From Gimesia aquarii (GTDB lineage: Bacteria; Planctomycetota; Planctomycetia; Planctomycetales; Planctomycetaceae): DNA of 64,000 bases. Below, in pieces: positions 18,801 through 27,260 of the stretch (within the stretch, counting starts at the first letter, position 1; each line of letters opens with the position of its first letter). The notes below the pieces were generated by a model. That model was given only the letters and a program-made list of their open reading frames with translations. It ran no database searches and was not told where the DNA came from. The stretch covers positions 5,844,334 to 5,908,333 of the forward strand of contig NZ_CP037422.1 in NCBI RefSeq assembly GCF_007748175.1. Direction: 5' to 3'. A program made the position numbers and the translations under genes.

Positions 18801-19049
18801 ACTGCGCGAGTTCAATTTGCATTTCGATCTGCCACCAGTCGTCTGCCAAGCCAACAGGAACAACTGATATTAACAACCATTCTGGATAAACAACGGCAGG
18901 TCTTTGAGAAGAATCAACCTGCCGCCTTAAAATTAATTGGCGTTGGAGAAGCTCCCTTTGACAAAACCGTCTCCCCTACTGAATTGGCTGCCTGGACAAT
19001 CTTGACCAGCACGATCTTCAATATGGATGAGACGGTTACCAAAAATTAA
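15861..19049 (+). CDS. Secreted PSCyt1/DUF1549/LamG/DUF1553 protein
   Basis: 1062 residues with a signal peptide ending near LSWAEP. Parts in order: PSCyt1 cytochrome-type domain with CLHCH (Cys58 onward) and the MPPEESGK loop; DUF1549 (about 145-350), with a second CxxCH in CARCHDHKFDP; a Gln/Lys-rich coiled coil (about 397-430); a LamG domain (about 441-643, with FSVAAWIKP, GRWQHLLVTYDG and FVDDLRIYDRTLTAAE); and DUF1553 (about 747-1035). Here the LamG lies between DUF1549 and DUF1553, unlike the protein at 4072-7308. Probably extracytoplasmic and involved in carbohydrate use; biochemistry unproven. The DUF1501 partner follows 33 bases downstream. Confidence 0.9.
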   Translation: MFDTVHKSRLLSLSCISFLIIAGFSFSAKLSWAEPDKKQQTKRIKFNRDIRPILSDKCLHCHGPDASTREAELRLDDQRDVLKPRDDYHIIDLKQPQQSELLKRILSSDSADKMPPEESGKELSKQEIELIQRWIEQGAPYQKHWSFIAPSRPELPTVKNQGWPRKSMDHFILARLEQEKLSPNPRASKTTLCRRLFLDLTGLPPTLKELDTFLKDDSPNATEKLVDRLLKSSHYGEHMARYWLDAARYADTSGYFTDEEWYMWHWRDWVINAFNQNMPFDQFTIEQLAGDLLPKPSLSQMIATGFNRNHMTTRETGVIDEEYRVEYVVDRLDATSTVWMGLTMGCARCHDHKFDPISQKEFYQFFAFFNNSPERGNTGTAGNAMPLIQVPDPELQKRIEQHKKQIAVLEKQHQQRKKELNQQQAKWEQTILAKLTPPSADGLLHHFPLDELKQKKENSDTSIKSVGKPKSVAGVKGKAVQFDGGSLLEIDASLTIEHDTPFSVAAWIKPSSGGPICILSKNDDRNHLRGFDIMIRKGKLGVHFINKWNSNAIQVVTTNSISTGRWQHLLVTYDGSSKANGVRIYLNGEVQETKAPFDRLTGSIATSEPLRIGRRSTSAFYKGFVDDLRIYDRTLTAAEANQLATYQFLDSTVTLPAKKRTARQKEDIHAFFLKTAASDESRKAEQQLNTMRRKLTSLQKNMPTTMVMQENKKKRDTFILVRGVYNAHGEKVTANVPAALPEFKSSLPSNRLGLAKWLTSPQHPLTARVFVNRVWQQLFSTGLVKTVEDFGSQGEWPSHPELLDWLAVDFQENGWDVKRLVKQIVLSATYQQSSHVTDALYERDPENRLLARGPRFRLDAETVRDNALKISGLLSTKQGGPSVKPYQPAGLWEAVSYDGELKYKQDKGDALYRRSMYTYWKRQSPPPALMAFDAPTRETCTVRRPRTNTPLQALVLLNDPTYVEAARALAEKTLKQHDSQTARVQFAFRSATSRLPSQQEQLILTTILDKQRQVFEKNQPAALKLIGVGEAPFDKTVSPTELAAWTILTSTIFNMDETVTKN

Positions 19050-19082
19050 TCCGCGACAAGACAACTGAATCAGGAAGTCGTC

Positions 19083-20540
19083 ATGCACTTTGATCATGCA
19101 GAACTACAACAGGAACTCACACGACGTCATTTCTTTCGTCGCAATGCAACAGGAATTGGATCCGCTGCCCTCGGTTCACTCCTAAATCCCGCGTTGTTCG
19201 CCAGTGAATCAAAGACGAACCCGGGTGAGTTAGAAGGTCCCCATTTTCCTGCCAAAGCAAAACGTATCATCTATCTTTTCATGCATGGCGGTCCATCCCA
19301 GATGGAAATGTTCGACTATAAACCGCGTTTGAAAGACCTTAATACCTCACCGCTTCCCGATTCCGTTCGCGGCAACCAACGTCTGACCGGCATGACATCG
19401 GGACAGAAATCATTTCCGATTGCGGCGCCGAATCAATTCAAATTCAAACAACATGGTGAAAGTGGCACCTGGGTCAGTGATGCCTTACCGCATTTTTCGA
19501 AAGTCGTCGATGATGTTTGTGTGATTAAATCAATGCACACCGAAGCCATCAATCATGATCCCGCGGTCACACTGATGCAAACCGGCCATCAACAACCGGG
19601 ACGCCCCAGCTTTGGCGCCTGGTCGAGTTATGGCTTAGGCAGCGAGAATCAAAACTTGCCTTCATTTGTCGTACTTATTTCCCGTGGCAGTGCCTCGCGT
19701 CCCGCGGACCCTTTGTATGCCCGCTTGTGGGGGACTGGCTTTTTGCCCTCAAATCATCAGGGAGTCAACTTTCGACAAAGCGGCGATCCCGTGCTCTACC
19801 TGTCAAACCCTCCCGGAATTGATGCTGACAGCAGACGCCGCATGCTGGATGGGCTGTCGAAACTTAATCAACGCCAGTTCGAAGAATACCGCGATCCGGA
19901 AATACGGACCAGAATTGCCCAATACGAGATGGCATATCGGATGCAGACTTCCGTACCCGACCTGATTGACCTTTCTGAAGAGACAGACCAGACTTTCAAA
20001 GCGTATGGCGAAGAATCCCGCAAACCAGGAACGTATGCCGCCAATTGCTTATTAGCCCGCAAAATGGCAGAGCGGGGCGTACGGTTCATTCAACTCTATC
20101 ATCGCGGCTGGGACCAGCATTATAATCTACCCAGTGATATTCGCCTGCAATGTGGTGACATTGACCAGCCCACCAGTGCGTTGATTACCGATCTCAAACA
20201 GCGTGGTCTACTCGATGACACTCTGATCGTGTGGGGTGGTGAGTTTGGCAGAACGATATACAGTCAGGGAAAACTGACGTCCACCGATTACGGCAGAGAC
20301 CACCATGGTCGCTGCTTCTCAATGTGGATGGCAGGTGGCGGAATCAAGCCCGGCATCTCCTATGGAGAAACCGACGATTTCTGTTACAACGTCGCGAAAG
20401 ACCCCGTCCACGTCCACGATCTCAATGCGACCATGCTACACTGCCTGGGATTCAACCACGAACGCCTGATTTACAAACACCAGGGCCGCGACTATCGTTT
20501 GACCGATGTGCACGGCACGGTACTAGATAAAATCCTGTAA
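19083..20540 (+). CDS. DUF1501 protein (second copy)
   Basis: 485 residues. The N-terminus [22 protein letters not shown] is a twin-arginine-type signal. Family motifs: [23 protein letters not shown], the [20 protein letters not shown] region, and [18 protein letters not shown] followed by [17 protein letters not shown]. The ending [37 protein letters not shown] parallels the copy at 2618-4009. Sulfatase/alkaline-phosphatase-like fold; substrate unknown. It starts 33 bases after the DUF1549/DUF1553 gene and is certainly its operon partner. A pair of this type also occurs in the first 7 kb. Confidence 0.92.
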   Translation: MHFDHAELQQELTRRHFFRRNATGIGSAALGSLLNPALFASESKTNPGELEGPHFPAKAKRIIYLFMHGGPSQMEMFDYKPRLKDLNTSPLPDSVRGNQRLTGMTSGQKSFPIAAPNQFKFKQHGESGTWVSDALPHFSKVVDDVCVIKSMHTEAINHDPAVTLMQTGHQQPGRPSFGAWSSYGLGSENQNLPSFVVLISRGSASRPADPLYARLWGTGFLPSNHQGVNFRQSGDPVLYLSNPPGIDADSRRRMLDGLSKLNQRQFEEYRDPEIRTRIAQYEMAYRMQTSVPDLIDLSEETDQTFKAYGEESRKPGTYAANCLLARKMAERGVRFIQLYHRGWDQHYNLPSDIRLQCGDIDQPTSALITDLKQRGLLDDTLIVWGGEFGRTIYSQGKLTSTDYGRDHHGRCFSMWMAGGGIKPGISYGETDDFCYNVAKDPVHVHDLNATMLHCLGFNHERLIYKHQGRDYRLTDVHGTVLDKIL

Positions 20541-20687
20541 TACAGGTCTCGTAGGCAAGAAACTAGGAACTTTTTTGTGTTTTATGGTCTTCCCATAATA
20601 CCAACTTTAATGTGATGAAACTGGAAGTCCAATTTGGAGTCGTTCCTGTCTTTGAATATACACAAGCTTAAAAAGAAAATTTTAGCT

Positions 20688-21086
20688 ATGTTGAGTAAAG
20701 AAGAACTTGACAAGTACTGTGATATAGAAGCTGCCATAGAAATTTTTGGTAGATTACTCGGATGGAGTGCAGAAAGAGTCATTGAATGGGCGCAACAATT
20801 TGAGGATCAACTAGAAAACCCTTGGTTTGATTATGAAGGTTTTTTTAGGCATATTTGTAGAGAACTGATTCCTCAAAAAACGTTTCATAAGTTAACTCCC
20901 AATGAGCGTCAGTCGTTACAAAATTCCCTTCATCAACCATTAATTCCGTATATGTGGTTGGGTGAAAAACTAGATGATCACGGGTGGAAAATAGTTCGAC
21001 TAAAAGTAGATACCTGTATCGGCCTGTATGACAAAGAGTATTTAAAGGACAAGAAATTAATATCACTTAAAGATCTTGAGCCCTGA
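20688..21086 (+). CDS. Hypothetical protein, unrecognised
   Basis: 132 residues from ATG 20688 (the frame is open to a TTG at 20634). No signal peptide or membrane helix. The sequence is rich in aromatic and charged residues (LLGWSAERVIEWAQQFEDQLENPWFD, LGEKLDDHGWKIVRLKVD). I recognise no domain. Its base composition is visibly more AT-rich than the DUF1501 gene before it, and it lies in an islet of lineage-specific sequence, so recent acquisition is possible. The start has no strong ribosome binding site (AAAAGAAAAT only), which lowers confidence. Confidence 0.55.
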   Translation: MLSKEELDKYCDIEAAIEIFGRLLGWSAERVIEWAQQFEDQLENPWFDYEGFFRHICRELIPQKTFHKLTPNERQSLQNSLHQPLIPYMWLGEKLDDHGWKIVRLKVDTCIGLYDKEYLKDKKLISLKDLEP

Positions 21087-21378
21087 ATTGAGAGTAGAAA
21101 AAGAGCATGAGCTAAAAAAGGTCAACCTGGTAGCATTCTGCCATACCTTTTGATTGCCCCGTACTAAACGAAATTGTCCTGCCGGTGTAGTGTTTCATGT
21201 GTTTAACCAGTTCATAACACGGGTGCTTTTTTTAAGAAGCCAGGCGATTACGACGCATTCATGCACGTAGACACAAAAAAGTTTTCCTGACACCTTTTTT
21301 GTACTCCCGTCTTTATTCCCCTCTGAAATCTAATTGATGAGTAGAAACTGAATCATCTCAAAAGGATAAGTTTTACAG
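21087..21378. other. Intergenic region with one arm of an inverted repeat
   Basis: About 290 bases between two unrecognised genes. It holds one arm of the inverted repeat described at 21281-21300 and otherwise no gene. A short reverse frame runs through it without family features. Confidence 0.5.
21281..21300 (+). repeat. Left arm of inverted repeat flanking the lipoprotein gene
   Basis: The segment GTTTTCCTGACACCTTTTTT. Its reverse complement, apart from an insertion of about 10 bases between GTTTTC and CTGACACC, lies at 22271-22299. The 13-base core AAAAAGGTGTCAG is exact. Such GGTGTCAG cores often occur at termini of REP-type or small transposable sequences in planctomycetes, which is from memory and not checked. 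Confidence 0.5.
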
Positions 21379-22257
21379 ATGTCTTTCCAATTGACTCTTT
21401 TTTTTAGAATTAACAGAGTACCTTTTTCGATTGGAAAAGTCGTCTTAATGCTCGCATTTACCCTAACTCTTTCTGGGTGTCCAAGCACACAATTTTACGG
21501 ACTTTTAGTGTATAATCGCACTGGAACAGAAATCAAAAATTTTATGATCGAATCAAAAGGGAGAGTCTATAATTTCAATTCACCTCCACTTAATGGACGT
21601 CAATTCCACCCTGATGGTCCCTTCATTGGAGCGATGCCATCAAAGGTAAAATGCACATGGCAAGATCAGAGAGGACAGACTTATGAATCAAACCTTTCCA
21701 TTCCCAAACCACGCAAAGATCAGGGACTCAGTACGAGAGCTTGTTTTTTAATTTTACCCGATCAAACCATTAAAGTAGCAACATTCTCAGTTGAAGAAAT
21801 GAGAGATGATGCACAAGTAAAAAATGGGTTGGATAGAATCTTTGCCAGTAATGGAGGGCCTGTATACGAAGTCGATGTTAAGAATCGATCTGGAGACGTC
21901 ATTCAAAACATCGCGGTCTATTTTGGCAAGTACTCTGTTTTCAACGAAAATTACCTGGATTCCGAGCAAAAAAATGGTCAACTGAAAGGAAATTCTGGAG
22001 TTTCAAGTATGTCGTGCGAAGGCCTACCGTACAAGATCACTGATAGTGCGCGCATTGAGTGGGACGATGAGCAAGGAAAGAGACATCAACAAATCATCCA
22101 ATTGAAAAATATAATTCCCGCTGATCTCAACGGTCGTAGCATTTCTTTTACGATCGGCGAGGATGATCAAGTAGTGTTGTCCACTTATCCATCCAATGAA
22201 CTCCAAAAATGGATTCACCATAATTTCTTAACCGACAAAGGTGACCTAAACAAGTAA
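21379..22257 (+). CDS. Lipoprotein with two related beta-rich modules, unrecognised
   Basis: 292 residues. A hydrophobic segment ends in the lipobox LTLSGC (Cys34), so the protein is probably lipid-anchored. No known domain is recognised. The body contains two similar modules, about residues 40-140 and 163-283: YNRTGTEIKN parallels KNRSGDVIQN, KCTWQDQRGQTYE parallels RIEWDDEQGKRHQ, and LILPDQTIKVATFSVEE parallels FTIGEDDQVVLSTYPSNE. This points to an internal duplication of a small beta-sandwich. The gene is AT-rich and is flanked by an inverted repeat. Function unknown. Confidence 0.7.
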   Translation: MSFQLTLFFRINRVPFSIGKVVLMLAFTLTLSGCPSTQFYGLLVYNRTGTEIKNFMIESKGRVYNFNSPPLNGRQFHPDGPFIGAMPSKVKCTWQDQRGQTYESNLSIPKPRKDQGLSTRACFLILPDQTIKVATFSVEEMRDDAQVKNGLDRIFASNGGPVYEVDVKNRSGDVIQNIAVYFGKYSVFNENYLDSEQKNGQLKGNSGVSSMSCEGLPYKITDSARIEWDDEQGKRHQQIIQLKNIIPADLNGRSISFTIGEDDQVVLSTYPSNELQKWIHHNFLTDKGDLNK

Positions 22258-22270
22258 TGGGACACTGAAC

Positions 22271-22299
22271 AAAAAGGTGTCAGCGACTGTGTTGAAAAC
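22271..22299 (-). repeat. Right arm of inverted repeat flanking the lipoprotein gene
   Basis: Contains AAAAAGGTGTCAG, the exact reverse complement of the core at 21287-21299, and ends in GAAAAC, matching GTTTTC of the left arm. The arms are about 1 kb apart and enclose the lipoprotein gene. Confidence 0.5.
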
Positions 22300-23133
22300 C
22301 TCCCTCCGATTGCTACATCTCAGTCAAGCAAATCTCCGACGATTCAAAAGTATGTCATAATGCAAGAATCTGATTCATAAATGGCGACAAACTTACCAAT
22401 TATGAACCCTCGCCAATAAATGGAACGCGTGAGAAAGTGATCCGTCTTTGGTTTTTATAATTTACGATGTTCATCTGCGGTTGGTTTCCTGTTTTGCAGT
22501 AAAATACGAGGGCGCATCTTTTATGAGGGTGTCTTTCAGGCGGAGGGCCATGCGCGGTTTTTTTCTGAGATATTTCTTACGCTGCTTTTTCCCGTGCTGT
22601 TTATTCTGGATTGTATAAGTGTTGTCTCGTTAATAGGGAGCAGGCTGTGGTTGTAGTCTATTGGATTTTGGTTGACTCAGTATTTCTCTTGATTGCATCA
22701 CGATCTCAGAAAACAGATTTGCGCAGTTTTGTCTCAGATATGGTAAAACGACACGTTAAATCTCTCTGTTATTTGTTGAAAATGGTTCGAAACGGGGTTC
22801 TCCATACTGCACACCCTGAAGTGGTTTTGGTGGCGGTCTCTGAAATACGTCTCTTTTCAGGGGTTTTTATAGTGCTGAGAAGTGCAGGAGGGCAGAAATT
22901 CACCCGCAAAACATCACTGCCTCGCGCGCGCGACGCAGAAATTAAGAGTTTCAAAAACGGGAGCCAGCCGTCAAGACGAAAATCAACACTTTTTTTGAAG
23001 GGAGGAGGGCAAATGCGCCCCATGACCACTTGCTGATCACTGCAGAAATACGCACGAGTGAATTCGGTCTCCTGACCAACGCTTTACGGATGCGTTGCTT
23101 CGTAGTCCAGCTCATCAGTTTACATTGTCACCA
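22300..23133. other. Gene-free stretch of unusual composition
   Basis: More than 800 bases with no credible gene. The composition changes abruptly: AT-rich parts alternate with GC-rich islets such as CTCGCGCGCGCGACGC near 22922. Open frames on both strands (22611-23036 and 22769-23029) lack binding sites and domain features. It might be a decayed gene, a non-coding RNA region or a dispersed repeat. Confidence 0.45.
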
Positions 23134-23156
23134 ATATCATATAAAATGCACAAATG
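23134..23156 (+). promoter_or_regulatory. AT-rich promoter/operator candidate of the second GntR gene
   Basis: ATATCATATAAAATGCACA with TATAAA as a possible -10 box, 22 bases before the ATG at 23179. It resembles the segment upstream of the GntR gene at 1762-2457 in 15 or more of about 20 positions. Confidence 0.35.
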
Positions 23157-23178
23157 TAATAAACACTGAGGGGCACTG

Positions 23179-24051
23179 ATGCAGATTTTGACACTGACGA
23201 ACTACATTAAAGAGGATTTGATTTCCCGGCTTTCACGTGAGGAATTACCCCAAGAATCACTGACACTGGCTGGATTATCTGATCATTATCAAGTCAGCGT
23301 CACACCAATCTACCATGCTGTTAATGAGTTAATCGAAGAAGGTTATCTTTATCGAGAGAAAAACCGGCGTTTATGCATCAACAAAGAGAAAATCGATACC
23401 GCACAAACTGCAGCAGGTACGCCACGACCGATCCCTCCTGAAGATCAATTCAAACGAATTTCTGAAGATCTCTTACTGATGAGTCTGAAAGGAGAATCGC
23501 TTTATCTCCGCGAAGCGGCATCTGCCCAAAAATATGGAATTAGTCGTACAACCTTACGTAATGTGTTTAATCGGCTGGCGGGAGATGGGGTACTCGAACA
23601 CGTTCCGCGTCGTGGCTGGAAGTTGCGGCCTTTCAATCAGCATGACCTGGATGCATTTCTTGACGTACGGGTGGTATTAGAATTGAAAGCACTCGAACTG
23701 TCGAAAGAAACCCTTGATAAGCAAGTCTTACAGAAGATCCTGGAAAGGAACTGCGTACCACAATCTGAGGAAGAGCCATTGCAGATTGATAACAGTCTGC
23801 ACGAATATCTGATTAAACAATCAGACAATTATTACATCATCAACTTCTTTGATCGGCATGGGCGCTATTTCGACCTGCTTTTTCTGTGGGAATCGAATGA
23901 TCGTGAAGCTGCGATTCAGGAGATCCAGCAGCATCAACGAATTCTAAATGCACTATTAGAGGAAGATTGGATTACCGCGCGATCCGAACTGGAATTCCAC
24001 TTGCGGAGTAATCATCCGGTCTTGTCACAGTTGAAACCCAAAAACAACTAA
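23179..24051 (+). CDS. GntR-family regulator with two winged helices and an FCD domain
   Basis: 290 residues. Two GntR-type winged helices can be seen: residues about 8-70 ([20 protein letters not shown]) and about 92-150 ([21 protein letters not shown], ending [10 protein letters not shown]). A C-terminal FCD-like domain follows (about 155-280), with the ligand pattern Asp204-x3-His208, His252 and His274. Standard FadR-type proteins have only one winged helix, so this is an extended form. Probably a ligand-responsive repressor or activator; target unknown. It converges on queF with the two stop codons overlapping by 4 bases. Confidence 0.87.
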   Translation: MQILTLTNYIKEDLISRLSREELPQESLTLAGLSDHYQVSVTPIYHAVNELIEEGYLYREKNRRLCINKEKIDTAQTAAGTPRPIPPEDQFKRISEDLLLMSLKGESLYLREAASAQKYGISRTTLRNVFNRLAGDGVLEHVPRRGWKLRPFNQHDLDAFLDVRVVLELKALELSKETLDKQVLQKILERNCVPQSEEEPLQIDNSLHEYLIKQSDNYYIINFFDRHGRYFDLLFLWESNDREAAIQEIQQHQRILNALLEEDWITARSELEFHLRSNHPVLSQLKPKNN

Positions 24052-24413
24052 TCTTCTTTTTGATGCGATGCCGTGATACTGCTGCTAATTCCTCCCCGAG
24101 GAGTAAAGTCGGCTCGTAGTTCGATCCAGCGGGGATCAGTGACGGCAATCAAGTCGTCCAAGATACGATTGGTAACGTCTTCATAAAAGGCACCAACGTT
24201 GCGATAGCTTTGCAAATAGAGCTTTAATGACTTGAGTTCAAAGCAGACTTGATCTGGAATATAAGAAATGATCAATGTTCCAAAGTCAGGCTGGCCTGTT
24301 TTGGGGCACATCGAAGTGAATTCTGGGCAAACCGTTTCCATCACGTAATCACGATTCGGATAAGGGTTTTCGAATGTTTCCAGAAGATGACGAAATGATT
24401 CTGTTTCGCTCAT
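24048..24413 (-). CDS. queF: NADPH-dependent 7-cyano-7-deazaguanine reductase
   Basis: 121 residues, the short unimodular (type I, YkvM-like) form. Catalytic Cys36 sits in [15 protein letters not shown] with Asp43. The nitrile-reductase motif [16 protein letters not shown] (Glu59) and the C-terminal [11 protein letters not shown] are characteristic. It reduces preQ0 to preQ1 in queuosine synthesis for tRNA, in the cytoplasm. The other preQ0 genes (queC, queD, queE) are not in this window. It overlaps the end of the GntR regulator by 4 bases on the opposite strand. Confidence 0.95.
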   Translation of the reverse strand: MSETESFRHLLETFENPYPNRDYVMETVCPEFTSMCPKTGQPDFGTLIISYIPDQVCFELKSLKLYLQSYRNVGAFYEDVTNRILDDLIAVTDPRWIELRADFTPRGGISSSITASHQKED

Positions 24414-24544
24414 GATGAATTTTCTGTCGTAATTAATATTTAGAATGTGAGGTGGTAACAGCGAGTTTCACGTCAGACTCATCGTGTTCTATAGTGATCT
24501 CCAAATTCATGCAAGCACTCCAAGTCTGTTTTGGTCAAATTGCA

Positions 24545-25984
24545 TCAAATCTTGATGAAGATCTTCTGAAGATACATCCACAGACAAATTAGCCAAAGGA
24601 TAAACAAAACCGTTGCGGAAAGGGCAATCGGTGTATAAGGGCAATCAGAACCATATAACGAATTGGTGACTGTCCAGCCGGTGGCAGCGTCAAGAGTTGT
24701 CAAATGAATCTTGAGTGATTTCTGAATCCAGGGCCGGATCAGTTGGGCCATACAATACATGGCGATGGAATTCATCCCCACGACCACGAATGGAAACGCC
24801 CATCTTTTATAGCCTTTCACATCGATGATCCAATAGAACACTGCCAGAAACCAAAATGCCCAACCGGCACTAAAGATCGCCCAACCAGGCGACCAGATAC
24901 GTTTCACAATCGGTGCAAGATGCCATTCCCAGTTGTTGATATTCACAGGCCAGATCGAGGTGTCCAGGATCATCGAAATTCCAAAGCAGATTAAGCCTGC
25001 CTGTAGTAACCATTTGACTTTCATACTTTCTTTGCGTGACGAAATCAAAAGTTGCCCCGCCATTAAACCAAATAACATCGTGGCGATGGAAGGAATGAAA
25101 TTGAATGTTTGGTAGCCTCCCATGTTGGCCCAGAATTTCTGTTCCCGAAACGGTTTTTCATAGCGAGGAAACTGATTCAGAAACTGTCGATCAACGGCAG
25201 CAGCCGCATTCGTGTGCTTATTCCAGGCACTACCAATCCCCGAAAACTGCGTCCATTCTGTATCGTCTTTCTGTTTCACTTCCTGTAAATACGCTTTTAA
25301 GTCAGCCAATTCCTGTTCTTGGGGTACATATTGATAAAAGAAAAACCAATACCCTCCTAATATCGTGACGATCCCCATCATTTGGGTCAGGAAAGAACGA
25401 TTCACATAAAAGAACACAACAAGATAACCCATCCCTATCTGACACAGCACATTGGCAAATGTAAAATTGATCTGGGGGCCTGACTTCGAAGATAAAAAGA
25501 CTCCCAACACGACAAGCAAGACTGCTCGAAAAATTGCGTGCATCCAGATACGAAACGTCGAATTTCCTTTTTGCTTACGTTTTCTGAAAGAGAAGGGCAT
25601 TGAAACCCCCACCATAAACATAAACGAAGGTTGGATCAGATCCCAGAACGCAGTTCCCGTCCAGGGAACATGGCTTAATTGGTAAGCCAGAGTCTGCCAC
25701 ATCCATTTCCAGGAGCTCTCCCATTGCGTTCCCTGATACTGATCTAGTATTTCAGGGTGACGGCTCACGACACTGGCCACTGCCAGGCCACCAGAGGCCA
25801 TCGCCAGCATGACAAAGCCACGATAAGCGTCGAGTGATACAAGACGTTTATTATGATCTTGCTTCGTCTTTTTCGCGCTGTTCGAATTAACATCCGCTTC
25901 TGTTTGTGGCTCCGGTTCTGAAGTTTTCTGCAAAGGAATCGTTTCTGATTTTTGTGAGCCGAAATTCGGAGTATTTTGAGACAT
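24545..25984 (-). CDS. DUF5009 membrane protein, HGSNAT/NagX-like acyltransferase
   Basis: 479 residues with a hydrophilic Lys/Gln-rich N-terminus (about 45 residues) and about 10 membrane helices. The start of the membrane part, KRLVSLDAYRGFVMLAMASGGL, is the hallmark of the DUF5009 / heparan-alpha-glucosaminide N-acetyltransferase-related family, seen widely in planctomycetes and Bacteroidetes. Members transfer acetyl groups across the membrane to sugars; this is family knowledge, not demonstrated here. A long extracytoplasmic loop (about 225-290) has two conserved-looking charged blocks. It diverges from galE, consistent with sugar metabolism. Confidence 0.85.
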   Translation of the reverse strand: MSQNTPNFGSQKSETIPLQKTSEPEPQTEADVNSNSAKKTKQDHNKRLVSLDAYRGFVMLAMASGGLAVASVVSRHPEILDQYQGTQWESSWKWMWQTLAYQLSHVPWTGTAFWDLIQPSFMFMVGVSMPFSFRKRKQKGNSTFRIWMHAIFRAVLLVVLGVFLSSKSGPQINFTFANVLCQIGMGYLVVFFYVNRSFLTQMMGIVTILGGYWFFFYQYVPQEQELADLKAYLQEVKQKDDTEWTQFSGIGSAWNKHTNAAAAVDRQFLNQFPRYEKPFREQKFWANMGGYQTFNFIPSIATMLFGLMAGQLLISSRKESMKVKWLLQAGLICFGISMILDTSIWPVNINNWEWHLAPIVKRIWSPGWAIFSAGWAFWFLAVFYWIIDVKGYKRWAFPFVVVGMNSIAMYCMAQLIRPWIQKSLKIHLTTLDAATGWTVTNSLYGSDCPYTPIALSATVLFILWLICLWMYLQKIFIKI

Positions 25985-26144
25985 CTGATTTACCGATGAC
26001 TAAATAGAAGCTATTGTATCACTTGAAAGGAATATTTTTGATGACTCTCGCTCTGAAAGCCACCTTTATGGTACTGTTTTTGGTTTTCAGCGTAAATCAT
26101 TATTCTTAATCTCTTTTCTTCTCTTTGATTTTCGGAAAAACTCG

Positions 26145-27176
26145 ATGACCATACTTGTAACAGGTGGAGCAGGTTATATTGGCTCACATTGTGTTCAGCA
26201 GCTCATTTCAGTGGGACATAAGGTCTGTGTGATCGATAACCTCTCGCGTGGTCATCGAGAGGCAGTTTCGCCTCAAGCTTCTTTTTTTCAACTTGATCTA
26301 TTGGAAACAGAACGTTTAACCGAAATTATGAAATCTCAGCGTATTGAAAAAGTGATTCACTTTGCCGCGCTGGCCTATGTGGGGGAATCGGTTAAAAATC
26401 CATTGCCATACTATACCAACAATACAGCTGGTACTCTCTCTCTCTTGCGCGCTATGCAGCATTCACAAGTCAGTCAAATTGTATTTAGTTCCTCATGCGC
26501 TACATATGGAATTTCTGCAAACGTTCCAGTCACCGAAGAGAGTCCCCAGAGCCCCATTAATCCCTATGGCTGGTCAAAATTATTTATCGAACAGATTTTG
26601 AGAGACTGTGCACACAGTGATCCCAACTTTGGTTTTATTGGCCTGCGCTATTTCAATGTTGCTGGTTGTACCCATGATGGCTCGCTTGGCGAGGACCATA
26701 TGCCAGAAACCCATTTAATTCCCAATTGTCTGAATACTGCATTGGGACAACAATCGCAGGTTACGATTCTCGGCGATGATTATCCGACCGAAGATGGAAC
26801 CTGTATCCGCGACTATATTCATGTGGAAGATATCTGTGCAGCACATCTTTTGGCTTTAAATGCATTAGAACCAAATATAAATCGTTTTTACAATATTGGG
26901 CTCGGTCATGGGTATTCGGTACTCGAAGTCGTTAAAACGACAGAGCAGGTGACTGGGTCTAAAATTCCGATAGAGTACCGTCCTCGTCGTCCTGGAGATC
27001 CTCCAATCCTGGCAGCTTCAAATGAAAAAATCAGCAAGGAACTGGGTTGGTCTCCAAAATATACATCTTTGAAAGACATCATCCAAACTGCTTGGGATTG
27101 GTTTCAAAGTCACCCCCACGGGTATCAGACACAAACAGGCTCTAGTTCGGAAAAGAAATTAAAGGACGATGCTTGA
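26145..27176 (+). CDS. galE: UDP-glucose 4-epimerase
   Basis: 343 residues of the extended SDR type. The NAD-binding motif TGGAGYIGSH (Gly7-Gly13) is at the very start; SSSCATYG and the YxxxK pair (Tyr141, Lys145 in PYGWSK) form the active site; RYFNVAGC and GDDYPTEDGTCIRDYIHVEDI are typical GalE motifs that mark the UDP-sugar epimerase branch. It interconverts UDP-glucose and UDP-galactose in the cytoplasm. The upstream region is shared with the divergent DUF5009 gene, and a hairpin at 27217-27246 separates it from the convergent ATPase gene. Confidence 0.95.
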   Translation: MTILVTGGAGYIGSHCVQQLISVGHKVCVIDNLSRGHREAVSPQASFFQLDLLETERLTEIMKSQRIEKVIHFAALAYVGESVKNPLPYYTNNTAGTLSLLRAMQHSQVSQIVFSSSCATYGISANVPVTEESPQSPINPYGWSKLFIEQILRDCAHSDPNFGFIGLRYFNVAGCTHDGSLGEDHMPETHLIPNCLNTALGQQSQVTILGDDYPTEDGTCIRDYIHVEDICAAHLLALNALEPNINRFYNIGLGHGYSVLEVVKTTEQVTGSKIPIEYRPRRPGDPPILAASNEKISKELGWSPKYTSLKDIIQTAWDWFQSHPHGYQTQTGSSSEKKLKDDA

Positions 27177-27216
27177 TTTACTTTTTCCTGACTGTAAATT
27201 GTTTTGTATTCAAGTA

Positions 27217-27246
27217 AGCAGGCCATGTATACTCACATGACCTGCT
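27217..27246. terminator. Hairpin between convergent galE and ATPase genes
   Basis: AGCAGGCCATGT and ACATGACCTGCT form a 12-base stem with one mismatch and a 6-base loop (ATACTC), in the 84 bases between two convergent stop codons. No clear T-run on either side, so termination in both directions is likely but not certain. Confidence 0.5.
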
Positions 27247-27260
27247 GATTCTTACTGATC

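Noticed and set aside
22611-23036. Open frame of 141 codons on the plus strand in the gene-free stretch, and 22769-23029 on the minus strand
   Set aside because: Neither has a ribosome binding site, a signal or a recognisable domain, and composition is unlike neighbouring genes. Left as non-coding or decayed sequence.
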